From Paraburkholderia sp. Ac-20340 (GTDB lineage Bacteria; Pseudomonadota; Gammaproteobacteria; Burkholderiales; Burkholderiaceae), in NCBI RefSeq assembly GCF_017104965.1, contig NZ_JAAGPR010000028.1, positions 51,569 through 115,568 of the forward strand: a stretch of 64,000 nt of DNA, in the 5' to 3' direction. Shown here in pieces: positions 43,867-52,812 of the stretch (positions within the stretch are counted from its first letter, which is position 1; each line of letters opens with the position of its first letter). Made by a program: the position numbers and the translations under genes. The notes beneath the pieces were generated by a model. That model did no database searches. It saw nothing but the letters and a program-made list of their open reading frames with translations, and was not told where the DNA came from.

Positions 43867-44769
43867 ATGAGCGATGTGCGGGCATTGGGCTACGTCGTCG
43901 TGCAGTCGGCGGATGCGGGCAAGTGGCGCGAGTACGCGCGCGACGTGCTGGGCATGCAAGCGCACGAGGCCGGTGAAAAAGATAGCGGCGCGTTGTACCT
44001 CAAGATGGACGAGCGCGACTTCCGCTATCTGATCGTGCCGGGCAAGGAGGATCGCTACTTCGCCTCGGGCTGGGAACTGGCCGATGAAGCGGCGCTCGCG
44101 TCCCTGGTGAGCAAGCTGGAAAACGCGGGCATGGAGCCGCACCGCGCGAGCGCTCAGGAAACCGCGTTGCGCCGCGTGCAGGCGATGGTCTGGTGCCTCG
44201 ACCCATCGGGCAACCGGCATGAATTCTTCTGGGGCGTGCGGGCGGACTTTCGCCGCTTCGTTTCGCCCGTGGGCGTGCCCGGCTTCGTTACCGGCGCCAT
44301 GGGTCTGGGACATACGGTGTTGCCCGCGCCGGCCTTCGACGCCACCGATGCGTTTTTGCGCGACGTGCTCGGCTTCGCGCTCTCCGATATCTACCGCGTG
44401 CGCTTTACCGCCGATCCCGCGGAACCCGAAAAGCGCATTCACTTTCTCCATTGCGGCAACGCGCGCCATCACAGCCTCGCGATCATGGATCTGGCCGTGC
44501 CTTCGGGCTGCATCCATGTGATGGCCGAAGTCGGATCGATGGACGAGGTGGGCCGCGCGCTCGACCGCGTGGCCGCGCATGGCGTGAAGATGTCCGCCAC
44601 GCTCGGCCGTCACTGCAACGATCGCATGACGTCGTTCTATATGAAGACGCCAGGCGGCTTCGACCTTGAATACGGTTTTGGCGGTCTGGAGGTGGACTGG
44701 AGCGAGCACAGCGTCTATGAAGCGACGCGCGTGAGCCTCTGGGGCCACGATTTCAGCATCGGCTTTTAA
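43867..44769 (+). CDS. hsaC: HsaC-like extradiol catechol dioxygenase
   Basis: 300 residues from the ATG at 43867. It is a two-domain type I extradiol dioxygenase of the BphC/HsaC/TesB group. The C-terminal domain carries the Fe(II) ligands: His149 (GLGHTV), His201 or His202 (ARHHSLAIM) and Glu268 (FDLEYG). DRMTSFYMKTPGGF is the family signature before the Glu. It should cleave 3,4-DHSA between C4 and C5 (meta-cleavage) to 4,9-DSHA. It has its own upstream element and leads the ipd gene series. The hydrolase HsaD that would act next is not nearby. Confidence 0.88.
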   Translation: MSDVRALGYVVVQSADAGKWREYARDVLGMQAHEAGEKDSGALYLKMDERDFRYLIVPGKEDRYFASGWELADEAALASLVSKLENAGMEPHRASAQETALRRVQAMVWCLDPSGNRHEFFWGVRADFRRFVSPVGVPGFVTGAMGLGHTVLPAPAFDATDAFLRDVLGFALSDIYRVRFTADPAEPEKRIHFLHCGNARHHSLAIMDLAVPSGCIHVMAEVGSMDEVGRALDRVAAHGVKMSATLGRHCNDRMTSFYMKTPGGFDLEYGFGGLEVDWSEHSVYEATRVSLWGHDFSIGF

Positions 44770-44781
44770 ACAGGGAAGCGA

Positions 44782-45669
44782 ATGAAAACGCTCGATAAAT
44801 GTCTGAGTGCGCGCGATGTGGTGGCGCAGCTCGAAGACGGTATGACAATCGGCATCGGTGGCTGGGGACCGCGCCGCAAGCCCATGGCACTGGTGCGCGA
44901 GATCGTGCGCTCGCCGCTGCGCGATCTCACGGTGGTGGCCTACGGCGGGCCGGATGTGGGCCTGCTCTGCGCGGCTGGCAAGGTGAAGAAGGTGGTGTTC
45001 GGCTTCGTGTCGCTCGACGTGATTCCGCTGGAGCCGCATTTCCGCCGTGCCCGCGAGAACGGTGCGATCGACGTGCTGGAACTGGACGAAGGCTTGCTGC
45101 AACTCGGCTTGCGCGCTGCGGCTGCACGTCTGCCGTTTCTGCCGACCCGCGTGGGGCTCGGCACCGATCTGCTGCGCCACGCACCGCAGCTTCGCACGGT
45201 TCGTTCACCTTATAAGGATGCCGAAACATTGTTGGCGATGCCGGCAATCGAACTCGACGCCGCGCTGCTGCACGTCAATGCCGCCGATGCAATGGGCAAC
45301 ACCCGTATCGATGGCCCCGATCCGTTCTTCGACGCCTGGTTTGCGCGCGCGGCCAGGCGCACATACGTGAGTTGCGAGACGCTGGAAACGTCGCTTGCGA
45401 GTGTGGACCTCGAAGCTGCGCGTCGCAATCCGTTCGAGCGTTCGCTGGTGAGCGGCGTGGTGCATGCGCCGTGCGGTGCGCATCCCACTTCCTGCGCGCC
45501 TGCCTACGGCTGGGATCTGCCGCATTTGAAGGCTTATTGTGCGGCAGCCGCCGACGAACAGCAGACAGCGGCCTATCTGCGCGACGTAGTCGGCCCCGAC
45601 GAATCCGCATGGCTCGCAGGCGCGGGCGGTCCCTCCCACGTAGCGGCATTGCCGCTGCCGATTCTCTGA
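44782..45669 (+). CDS. ipdA: IpdA, CoA-transferase-like alpha subunit (C-ring hydrolase)
   Basis: 295 residues. It is a class I CoA-transferase alpha fold: ALEDG-like LEDGMTIGIGGWGPRRKPMA, LTVVAYGGPDVGLLCAAGKV and FVSLDVIPLEPHFRRARENG. In actinobacteria and Comamonas (ScdL1) IpdA pairs with IpdB. The complex does not transfer CoA but hydrolytically opens the last steroid ring of COCHEA-CoA. The gene lies 12 bases after hsaC and 11 before ipdB. The GGWG block is typical of IpdA rather than of true 3-oxoacid CoA-transferases. Confidence 0.85.
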   Translation: MKTLDKCLSARDVVAQLEDGMTIGIGGWGPRRKPMALVREIVRSPLRDLTVVAYGGPDVGLLCAAGKVKKVVFGFVSLDVIPLEPHFRRARENGAIDVLELDEGLLQLGLRAAAARLPFLPTRVGLGTDLLRHAPQLRTVRSPYKDAETLLAMPAIELDAALLHVNAADAMGNTRIDGPDPFFDAWFARAARRTYVSCETLETSLASVDLEAARRNPFERSLVSGVVHAPCGAHPTSCAPAYGWDLPHLKAYCAAAADEQQTAAYLRDVVGPDESAWLAGAGGPSHVAALPLPIL

Positions 45670-45680
45670 TAGGAGCGCGC

Positions 45681-46478
45681 GTGAACGACGCTTTGGAATA
45701 CTCCCTCGCCGAACTGATGATCGTCGCCTCGGCGCGGCTCTGGCGCGACGACGGCGAAGTGCTGGCGACCGGCATCGGCACCGGACCGCGTCTCGCAGCG
45801 GGTCTCGCACGTCTCGCCTACAACGCCGGGCTGATGCTCACGGACGGCGAAGCGTATCTGGTGGAATCGCCCGTGCCGCTGGGCCCGCGCGATGACGCGT
45901 ACCGTGTGGCCGCAAGCGGCTGGATGACCTACGAGCGCGTGTTCGATTGCGTCTGGCACGGCCGCCGCCACGCGCTGGTCATGCCTACGCAGATCGACCG
46001 TTACGGGCAGGCAAATATCTCCTGGCTGGGCCGCGATTATGCAAAGCCGAAGACGCAATTGCTGGGCGCGCGCGGTTTTCCCGGCAACAGCATCAATCAC
46101 GCGAATTCGTTCTTCGTGACCAGCCACACGACGCGAACCTTCGTGGCAGACGAAGTCGATATGGTCTGCAGCGTGGGCTACAACCCGGCGCGCGAGATCG
46201 AAGGCATGCGTGCATTCACGGATTTGCGCGCCATTGTCACCGATCTCTGCGTGATGGACTTCGGCGGCACGGATCATGCGGTGCGCGTGCGTTCGCTCCA
46301 TCCGGGCGTGAGCTTCGACGAAGTGCAGGCAGCAACCGGCTTCGCGCTTCAGCAAGCCGATGACATCAGCGTCACTGCCGCGCCGCGCGCCGAAGATCTG
46401 CAGATCCTGCGCACGCTCGATCCGCACAATCTGCGCGCGTCGATCCTGCGCGATAATCCCGCGCCCCGGCGCGCGTAA
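45681..46478 (+). CDS. ipdB: IpdB, CoA-transferase-like beta subunit (C-ring hydrolase)
   Basis: 265 residues from a GTG at 45681 with AGGAG 5 bases upstream. The frame open to 45372 is the shadow of ipdA. Recognisable blocks are YSLAELMIVASARLWRDDGE, GIGTGPRLAAGLARL and QIDRYGQANISWLGRDY. The GARGFPGNSINHANSFFV segment corresponds to the CoA-transferase beta region. The usual catalytic EXG glutamate context of true transferases is not evident, as expected for IpdB. It acts with IpdA on COCHEA-CoA in the cytosol. Confidence 0.85.
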   Translation: MNDALEYSLAELMIVASARLWRDDGEVLATGIGTGPRLAAGLARLAYNAGLMLTDGEAYLVESPVPLGPRDDAYRVAASGWMTYERVFDCVWHGRRHALVMPTQIDRYGQANISWLGRDYAKPKTQLLGARGFPGNSINHANSFFVTSHTTRTFVADEVDMVCSVGYNPAREIEGMRAFTDLRAIVTDLCVMDFGGTDHAVRVRSLHPGVSFDEVQAATGFALQQADDISVTAAPRAEDLQILRTLDPHNLRASILRDNPAPRRA

Positions 46479-46495
46479 CGCGAAGCGAGGCCAAC

Positions 46496-47380
46496 ATGCA
46501 GCAGACGCTTGCGCAAACCGAAGACGTGGTGCTCTACGCGGTCGATAACGGCATCGCGACCATCACGATGAATCGCCCTGCGTATCACAACGCGCAGAAT
46601 TCGCAGATGACCTATGCGCTGGACGCCGCGTTCCGGCGCGCGGCGCACGACGATGCCGTGAAGGTCATCGTGCTCGCCGGTGCGGGCAAGCACTTTTCGG
46701 CGGGGCACGATATTGGCACGCCAGGCCGCGATATCGACGTCTCGTTCGAGCGTCAGTCGCTCTGGTACGACCACGTTGGCAAGGAGGGCGGCGAATTCCT
46801 CTATGCGCGCGAGCAGGAAGTGTATCTGGGCATGTGCCGGCGCTGGCGCGATCTGCCCAAACCGACCATTGCGATGGTGCAGGGCGCGTGTGTGGCGGGC
46901 GGCTTGATGCTCGCGTGGGTGTGCGATCTGATCGTCGCCTCCGACGATGCATTCTTCGCCGATCCCGTCGTGCGCATGGGCATTCCCGGCGTGGAGTATT
47001 TCGCGCACGCTTACGAACTGAATCCGCGTATCGCCAAGGAGTTTCTGTTTCTGGGCGAGCGGATGAATGCGCAGCGCGCGCAGCAGATGGGCATGCTCAA
47101 CCGTGTGGTGCCGCGCGAAACCTTGAGCGCTACGGTGCAGGAAATCGCGGGAAAAATCGCTGCGATGCCGCGTCTCGGACTCGCATTGACGAAGCAGGCG
47201 CTCAATCATGTCGAGGAATTGCAGGGCAAACGCGCGGCAATGGATGCGGCTTTCGCCTGGCATCACTTCGCGCATGCGCATAACGAACTCGTGAGCGGCG
47301 ACCGTCTTGGCGGTTATGACGCGCGCAAAATGGCGCAGTCGCAGCGCGCTTCGGCAGACGATAAGGAATCCAGATCATGA
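46496..47380 (+). CDS. Crotonase-family protein of the HIP gene series
   Basis: 294 residues. The oxyanion blocks are GAGKHFSAGHDIGTPG and QGACVAGGLMLAWVCDLIVA. An insert after the first block (RQSLWYDHVGKEGGEFLYAR) and a long C-terminal helix (AFAWHHFAHAHNELVSGDRL) make it longer than ordinary enoyl-CoA hydratases. It lies between ipdB and ipdC and overlaps ipdC by 4 bases. The role is probably hydration or isomerisation of a ring-opened HIP CoA ester. The EchA20 assignment fits the 48503 gene better. Confidence 0.8.
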   Translation: MQQTLAQTEDVVLYAVDNGIATITMNRPAYHNAQNSQMTYALDAAFRRAAHDDAVKVIVLAGAGKHFSAGHDIGTPGRDIDVSFERQSLWYDHVGKEGGEFLYAREQEVYLGMCRRWRDLPKPTIAMVQGACVAGGLMLAWVCDLIVASDDAFFADPVVRMGIPGVEYFAHAYELNPRIAKEFLFLGERMNAQRAQQMGMLNRVVPRETLSATVQEIAGKIAAMPRLGLALTKQALNHVEELQGKRAAMDAAFAWHHFAHAHNELVSGDRLGGYDARKMAQSQRASADDKESRS

Positions 47381-48474
47381 GCGCGACGATCTCCGCATTG
47401 CGGACGCCGCTGACCGATCTGCTCGGCTGTCGTTATCCGGTCATTCAGACGGCGATGGGATGGGTGGCCGATGCGAAACTGGTCGCGGCGACCTGTAACG
47501 CGGGCGGCTTCGGCTTTCTCGCGGGCGCGACACTCGAACCCGATCATGTCGAGGCCGAGATTCTGCGCGTGAAGTCGCTCACGGACCGTCCGTTCGGCAT
47601 CAACTTTCATATGTTCCAGCCGAACGCGGCGCAAGTGGTCGATCTGGCGATTCGCCACCGGCTGCGTGCGGTGAGCTATGGGCGCGGGCCGGATGCCGCG
47701 ACGATCCGTCGTTTCAAGGACGCGGGCGTGCTGTGCATTCCCACGGTCGGCGCGCCGAAGCACGCGGCTAAAGCCGTCGAACTGGGCGCGGATGCGGTCA
47801 CGGTGCAGGGCGCGGAAGGCGGCGGCCACACGGGGTCCGTGCCCACCACGCTGTTGTTGCCGCGTGTGCTGGACGCCGTGCAGGTGCCGGTGATCGCGGC
47901 GGGCGGCTTCTTCGATGGGCGCGGTCTGGCGGCCGCGCTCGGTTACGGCGCGGCGGGCATCGCCATGGGCACGCGCTTTCTCATGACCGCCGAATCTCCC
48001 GTGCCGCAGGCAACGCTCGCGCGTTATGTGGCCGTGAAAGATCCGGCGCAGATTCGCGTTTCCGCGGCGCTCGACGGCCTGCCGCAGCGCATGATCGACA
48101 ACCCATATCTGCTGCATCTGGAAGCGCTCGGGCCGCTGCGCCGCACGCTCTTTGCGTTGCGCACGGCGCAGGCGTGGCGGCGGCAGAACGGCTTGTCGCT
48201 GGCGCAGATGGCGTCGATCGGCATGAAGGCGCTGCGCGAACACGGTTATACGGCGAGCCAGACGCTGATGGCCGCGAATGCGCCATATCTGATCCAGCGC
48301 GCGATTGTCGATGGCATGCCCGACGAAGGCGTGCTGCCGGGTGGCCAGGCCGCCGCGATGATCGGCGCAATCGAACCGTGTGCGGCAGTGATCGAGCGCA
48401 TCGTGCAGGAGGCCGTCGAACGTATCGAGGCAATCTGCGCCTTGCGGGGCGAACTCGCCGAGAACACGCACTGA
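47377..48474 (+). CDS. ipdC: IpdC, nitronate-monooxygenase-fold flavin enzyme
   Basis: 365 residues with an FMN-binding TIM barrel of the 2-nitropropane dioxygenase type: LLGCRYPVIQTAMGWVADAK, AGGFGFLAGATL, VTVQGAEGGGHTGSVPTTLL and IAAGGFFDGRGLAAALGYGA. In the HIP pathway IpdC acts on (7aS)-7a-methyl-1,5-dioxo-indene propanoyl-CoA type intermediates, placing a double bond before ring opening. Its place between ipdB, crotonase and echA20 supports this over nitronate oxidation. It is coupled by a 4-base overlap to the gene before. Confidence 0.85.
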   Translation: MSATISALRTPLTDLLGCRYPVIQTAMGWVADAKLVAATCNAGGFGFLAGATLEPDHVEAEILRVKSLTDRPFGINFHMFQPNAAQVVDLAIRHRLRAVSYGRGPDAATIRRFKDAGVLCIPTVGAPKHAAKAVELGADAVTVQGAEGGGHTGSVPTTLLLPRVLDAVQVPVIAAGGFFDGRGLAAALGYGAAGIAMGTRFLMTAESPVPQATLARYVAVKDPAQIRVSAALDGLPQRMIDNPYLLHLEALGPLRRTLFALRTAQAWRRQNGLSLAQMASIGMKALREHGYTASQTLMAANAPYLIQRAIVDGMPDEGVLPGGQAAAMIGAIEPCAAVIERIVQEAVERIEAICALRGELAENTH

Positions 48475-48502
48475 CGCATTTCACGAAACAGGGACGGGGA
48501 AC

Positions 48503-49330
48503 ATGACACAAGCAAGCCATGACGAAGGGGCCGCGCGCCGGCCGGCATTCACGATCGCGCGCGTGGGCACGCAGGGCGCAGTGGCCGAATTGACGCTCGA
48601 CCGGCCGCCGGTCAACGCGCTCGACAGCGAAGACTGGTACGCGCTGGCCGCCGCCATCGACGCACTGGGCCGTGACGACAGCGTGCGCGTGATCCTGCTG
48701 CGCGGCGAAGGCCGGGGCTTTTGCGCGGGCGTCGATATCAAGGAACTGGCGGCGTATCCCGAGCGTATCGTCGCTGTGAATGCGGGCAATTACGCGACGT
48801 TTCGCGCAGTGCATCGCAGCACCAAGCCGGTGATCGTGGCGGTGCATGGGTTCGTGCTGGGCGGTGGTATCGGCATCTGCGGGGCGGCGGATATTGTGAT
48901 TGCTTCGCAATGCGCGCGCTTTGGCGTACCGGAAATCGACCGCGGTGCGATGGGCGGCGGCGCGCATCTGCAGAGAATGTTCGGAGTCCAGAAGGTGCGC
49001 GCGATGTACTTCACCGGCGATATGGTCGATGCGGATGAAGCCTGGCGACTAGGCGCCGTGGAGCGCGTCGTGCCGCGCGAAGCATTGCGCCACGCGGCGC
49101 TTGAACTCGCGCAGCGCATTGCGGAAAAGAGCGGTGCGATGCTGGCGCTCGCCAAGGAAGCGCTTAACGGCGTGGAAGACGGCGACCTCGAAGACAAATA
49201 CCGCTGGGAACAGGGCTTCACGTTGCAGGCCTATATGACGAACGATTCGACCGAAGCACGCAGCGCCTTTGTGGAAAAGCGCAGCGCGCAATTCGACGAC
49301 GCACGCCAACCGCGCGAGGGCCGCGCATGA
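48503..49330 (+). CDS. echA20: EchA20-like crotonase (HIEC-CoA ring D hydrolase)
   Basis: 275 residues. GRGFCAGVDIKELAAYPERI, ATFRAVHRSTKPVIVAVHGF, LGGGIGICGAADIVIA, FGVPEIDRGAMGGGAHLQRM and KYRWEQGFTLQAYM follow, as I recall it, mycobacterial EchA20 nearly block for block. EchA20 hydrolytically opens ring D of the HIP-derived CoA ester before IpdAB opens ring C. It is coupled to the acyl-CoA dehydrogenase gene by a 4-base overlap. ScdY of Comamonas is the likely counterpart. Confidence 0.85.
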   Translation: MTQASHDEGAARRPAFTIARVGTQGAVAELTLDRPPVNALDSEDWYALAAAIDALGRDDSVRVILLRGEGRGFCAGVDIKELAAYPERIVAVNAGNYATFRAVHRSTKPVIVAVHGFVLGGGIGICGAADIVIASQCARFGVPEIDRGAMGGGAHLQRMFGVQKVRAMYFTGDMVDADEAWRLGAVERVVPREALRHAALELAQRIAEKSGAMLALAKEALNGVEDGDLEDKYRWEQGFTLQAYMTNDSTEARSAFVEKRSAQFDDARQPREGRA

Positions 49331-50496
49331 AACTCGACTACACGCCGCAACAGCGCGCCTTCCGCGAGGAGATTCGCGCTTGGCTCGCCGATCACGTGCC
49401 GCGTGCGCCGCTGCCGAGCTTCGACACGGAAGCGGGTTTCGCGGCCCATCGCGACTGGGAACGCACACTGCATTCGGGGCGCTGGAGCATGGTCACGTGG
49501 CCGCGCGAGCTGGGCGGACGCGGCTGCGATCTGATCGAATGGCTGATCTTCGAAGAAGAATACTGGCGCGCCGATGCACCGATGCGCGTGAACCAGAACG
49601 GCATCTTCCTGCTTGGCCCCACGCTGATGGACTTCGGCACCGAAGATCAAAAGGCGCGCTTTCTACCGGCGATGGCCTCCGGCGAGCATGTCTGGGCGCA
49701 GGGTTGGTCGGAGCCGAACGCCGGTTCGGACATGGCCGCGATTCGCGCAAGCGCGCTGCGCGACGGCGACGATTATCTGCTCAACGGCCAGAAAATCTGG
49801 TCGACGCGCGCGGTCTGGGCCGACTGGTTGTTTGGCCTCTTTCGTACCGATCCGCAGTCCACGCGCCATCACGGCCTCACTTTCCTGATGGTGCCGCTGA
49901 ACGCGCCGGGCATCACGGTACGGCCGATTCGCCAGTTGAACGGGCAGACCGGTTTCGCCGAAATCTTCTTCGACGATGTGCGCGTGCCGGCAGCGAACCG
50001 CATCGCCGGAGAAGGCATGGGCTGGCAGGTGGCGATGGCGACGGCGGGCTTCGAGCGCGGCTTGATGCTGCGCTCGCCCGCGCGATTCCAGCGCACCGCC
50101 GAAGCATTGCGCGATCTGCTGATTGCGCACCCGGAAGCGGCGCGGCGCGATCCGTCATTGCGCGAGCGCGTGGCGACGGCCTGGATGGACGCACAGGCTT
50201 ACGCGTTATCCACGTACATGACGGCGAGCCGCTTGCAGAAGGGCGGGCATATTGGCGCGGAATCGAGCACGAACAAGGTGTTCTGGTCGGAACTGGATCT
50301 GCGCATGCATCAGACGGCGCTCGATATTCTGGGCGCGCAGGCGGAGGTGGTGCCGCACAGTGCGCAGGACCGCGCGCGCCTGGGCAACTGGCTCGACGGC
50401 TTTCTGTTTGCGCAGGCAGGGCCGATCTACGCGGGCACCAACGAAATCCAGCGCAACATCGTCGCCGAACGCATGCTGGGCATGCCGCGCGGTTAA
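49327..50496 (+). CDS. Acyl-CoA dehydrogenase, active-type subunit of first pair
   Basis: 389 residues of the full acyl-CoA dehydrogenase fold. FAD/substrate blocks are WAQGWSEPNAGSDMAAIRAS, LNGQKIWSTRAVWADW, PIRQLNGQTGFAEIFFDDVRV and GTNEIQRNIVAERMLGMPRG, with AGFERGL where the catalytic-base helix starts. It resembles FadE subunits of the KstR2 regulon (for example FadE30 and FadE32/33), which desaturate HIP-derived CoA esters. It is followed by a shorter partner at 50557, as in the alpha2beta2 steroid dehydrogenases. Confidence 0.82.
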   Translation: MKLDYTPQQRAFREEIRAWLADHVPRAPLPSFDTEAGFAAHRDWERTLHSGRWSMVTWPRELGGRGCDLIEWLIFEEEYWRADAPMRVNQNGIFLLGPTLMDFGTEDQKARFLPAMASGEHVWAQGWSEPNAGSDMAAIRASALRDGDDYLLNGQKIWSTRAVWADWLFGLFRTDPQSTRHHGLTFLMVPLNAPGITVRPIRQLNGQTGFAEIFFDDVRVPAANRIAGEGMGWQVAMATAGFERGLMLRSPARFQRTAEALRDLLIAHPEAARRDPSLRERVATAWMDAQAYALSTYMTASRLQKGGHIGAESSTNKVFWSELDLRMHQTALDILGAQAEVVPHSAQDRARLGNWLDGFLFAQAGPIYAGTNEIQRNIVAERMLGMPRG

Positions 50497-50556
50497 TCCG
50501 GCAGTCGAACAGCGGAATACACGACACACCATTCGATATGGATTCCTGATCAAAAC

Positions 50557-51615
50557 ATGGACTTTTCATTCGACGATGACCAGGAAGCGTTTGCCGATAG
50601 CGCACGCCGCTTCCTGATGACCGAGCTGACGCCCGAACTGATTCGCGAGCTTTGGGAAAGCGAAACCGGCCGCTCGGAGCGGCACTGGGCGCAGCTCGCC
50701 GAACAGGGCATGACGGGCGTCACGGTGCCCGAGGCGCAAGGCGGTCTGGGCATGAGCACCAACGAATGGGCTTTGCTCGCGCAAACGTGGGGCTATTTTG
50801 GCGGACCCGATCCGTTGATGGATACCGCGCTGGTGGCCGTGGCGCTGTTGAATCGTCTGCCCGCAAGCGACTGGCGCGACACCTTGCTCGCGCAGATTGC
50901 CCAGGGCGGCGCGCGCGTTGCGCTCGGGCATCCCGTCAATCCGTATGTGGCCGATGCGCATGTTGCACACGTGCTGCTGTGCGAACGCGACGGTGAGTTG
51001 CATCGCGTAACGCCCGCAGCCTGCTCGCTGCAGGGTGTGGAAAGCGTGGACCCATCGCGGCGTTTATTCGCGCTCGGCTGGACACCCGATGCAACCACGC
51101 GCATCGCCAATGCGCAAGAATCCGCGCCCTTGCTCGACACCATGCTCGATCACGGCGCGTTTGCCGTAGCGGCGCAATTGCTCGGCCTCACACAGCGCGT
51201 GCTGGACGCGGCGATCGATTACACCTCGCAACGCAAGCAATTCGGCAAGCCTATCGGCGCGTATCAGGCCGTCAAGCACCTGCTCGCCGATGTCGCGATC
51301 CGCTATGAATTCGCGCGTCCCGTGGTGTATCGCGCTGCCTGCGCGCTTGCGACCAACGACCCGCAATGTGCGCTTTATGTCTCGCACGCGAAGCTCGCCG
51401 CGCTATCCGCAGCACAACTCGCCGCGCGCAACGCAATTCAGGTACACGGCGCGATGGGTTACACGTGGGAGCTGGATTTGCAGATTTTCGTCAAGCGCAT
51501 CTGGGCGCTGGCTGGACATTGGGGCGATACGACGTTCCACCGTGAACGCGTCGCACGCACGCTGATCGATGCGCGCGCACCGATCGGTCCGGCTCGCACT
51601 TTCGAACTGGAGTGA
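50557..51615 (+). CDS. Acyl-CoA dehydrogenase, short partner subunit of first pair
   Basis: 352 residues, shorter than usual. The N-terminal helical domain is clear (DQEAFADSARRFLMTELTPE), while the middle beta domain is reduced and lacks the WxT(S)-type flavin blocks. The C-terminal domain keeps YTSQRKQFGKPIGAYQAVKH and IQVHGAMGYTWELDLQIFVK. Such partners in steroid-degrading bacteria lend FAD contacts to an alpha2beta2 complex. The partner is presumably the 49327 protein. It ends 3 bases before fadA6. Confidence 0.82.
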   Translation: MDFSFDDDQEAFADSARRFLMTELTPELIRELWESETGRSERHWAQLAEQGMTGVTVPEAQGGLGMSTNEWALLAQTWGYFGGPDPLMDTALVAVALLNRLPASDWRDTLLAQIAQGGARVALGHPVNPYVADAHVAHVLLCERDGELHRVTPAACSLQGVESVDPSRRLFALGWTPDATTRIANAQESAPLLDTMLDHGAFAVAAQLLGLTQRVLDAAIDYTSQRKQFGKPIGAYQAVKHLLADVAIRYEFARPVVYRAACALATNDPQCALYVSHAKLAALSAAQLAARNAIQVHGAMGYTWELDLQIFVKRIWALAGHWGDTTFHRERVARTLIDARAPIGPARTFELE

Positions 51616-51617
51616 AG

Positions 51618-52769
51618 ATGAAACAGGCCTATATCGTCGATGCGCTGCGTACGCCCACGGGGCGGCGCAAAGGTTCGCTCGCTGCGGTGCACGCAGCGGA
51701 TCTCGGCGGCTTCGTGCTGAAAGAGCTGGTCGCACGTAACGCCATTCCCGCAGAGGATTATGACGACGTGGTGTTCGGCTGCGTGGACACCATCGGCCCG
51801 CTCGCGGGCAATATCGCGCGCACGTGCTGGCTGGCTGCGGGCTTGCCGCTCACGGTGCCGGGCGTGACGGTGGATCGCCAGTGCGGCTCCTCGCAACAGG
51901 CTGTGCATTTTGCGGCGCAGGCCGTCATGAGCGGCGTGCAGGACGTGGTGATCGCGGGCGGTGTGCAGACGATGACGCAGATTCCTATTTCGTCTGCGAT
52001 GACGGCGGCGGTGCCACTGGGTTTTAGCGATCCCTTTTCGGGCAGCACGGGTTGGCGCGCGCGCTTTGGCGATGCGCCCGTATCGCAGTTCGACGCGGCG
52101 CAGCGTATTGCGGATCACTGGGGGCTTTCGCGCGAAGTGATGGAGCGTTACGCGCTGGAGAGTCATCGGCGTGCGGTTGCTGCGATCGAATCGAAGCGTT
52201 TTGCCCGTGAAATCGTGCCGTGTTTTGGGCTCGCGCACGACGAAACGCCGCGCCCCGATACGTCTCTGGAGAAGATGGCGGCGCTCGAACCGCTGATCCC
52301 TGGCGGCTCGTTGACGGCAGCCGTGTCGAGCCAGACCTGCGATGCCGCAGCGGCGCTGTTGATCGTTTCCGAGGACGCATTGCGCCGTTATGGTCTCGTG
52401 CCGCGCGCGCGTATTCATCACCTGAGCGTGCTTGGCGACGATCCGCTCTGGATGCTCACCGCGCCGATTCCGGCCACGCGTCACGCGCTAAAAAAAGCCG
52501 GGCTTTCGCTGGCAGATATCGATGTCGTCGAAATCAACGAGGCATTTGCGTCGGTGGCATTGGCCTGGCTTGCGGAATCGGCGTATGACCCTGGACGCAC
52601 GAATCCGAATGGCGGTGCGATTGCATTGGGTCATCCGCTGGGGGCAACGGGCGCGCGCCTGATGACGACCTTGTTGCATGAACTGGAGCGCACGAGCGGA
52701 CGATACGGACTCCAGACGATGTGCGAAGGCGGCGGACTCGCGAACGTGACGATCATCGAACGTCTTTGA
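51618..52769 (+). CDS. fadA6: FadA6-like thiolase
   Basis: 383 residues from the ATG at 51618 (GGAG 7 bases upstream). Thiolase blocks: nucleophile Cys89 in VDRQCGSSQQAVHF, INEAFASVALAW, then GGAIALGHPLGATGARL with the catalytic His, and TMCEGGGLANVTII with the second Cys. In the HIP pathway FadA6 cleaves a ring-opened beta-keto CoA ester, releasing acetyl-CoA. The position after the dehydrogenase pair and before ipdF supports this. A general acetyl-CoA acyltransferase is the alternative. Confidence 0.83.
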   Translation: MKQAYIVDALRTPTGRRKGSLAAVHAADLGGFVLKELVARNAIPAEDYDDVVFGCVDTIGPLAGNIARTCWLAAGLPLTVPGVTVDRQCGSSQQAVHFAAQAVMSGVQDVVIAGGVQTMTQIPISSAMTAAVPLGFSDPFSGSTGWRARFGDAPVSQFDAAQRIADHWGLSREVMERYALESHRRAVAAIESKRFAREIVPCFGLAHDETPRPDTSLEKMAALEPLIPGGSLTAAVSSQTCDAAAALLIVSEDALRRYGLVPRARIHHLSVLGDDPLWMLTAPIPATRHALKKAGLSLADIDVVEINEAFASVALAWLAESAYDPGRTNPNGGAIALGHPLGATGARLMTTLLHELERTSGRYGLQTMCEGGGLANVTIIERL

Positions 52770-52812
52770 AGCGACGCTTCGAAACGAAAGAGCACTACAC
52801 AAGAGGTCAGGC

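Noticed and set aside
46496..47380. First crotonase of the ipd series considered as EchA20
   Set aside because: The crotonase at 48503 shows a closer block-by-block fit to EchA20. The 46496 protein has an insert and a long C-terminus not found there.
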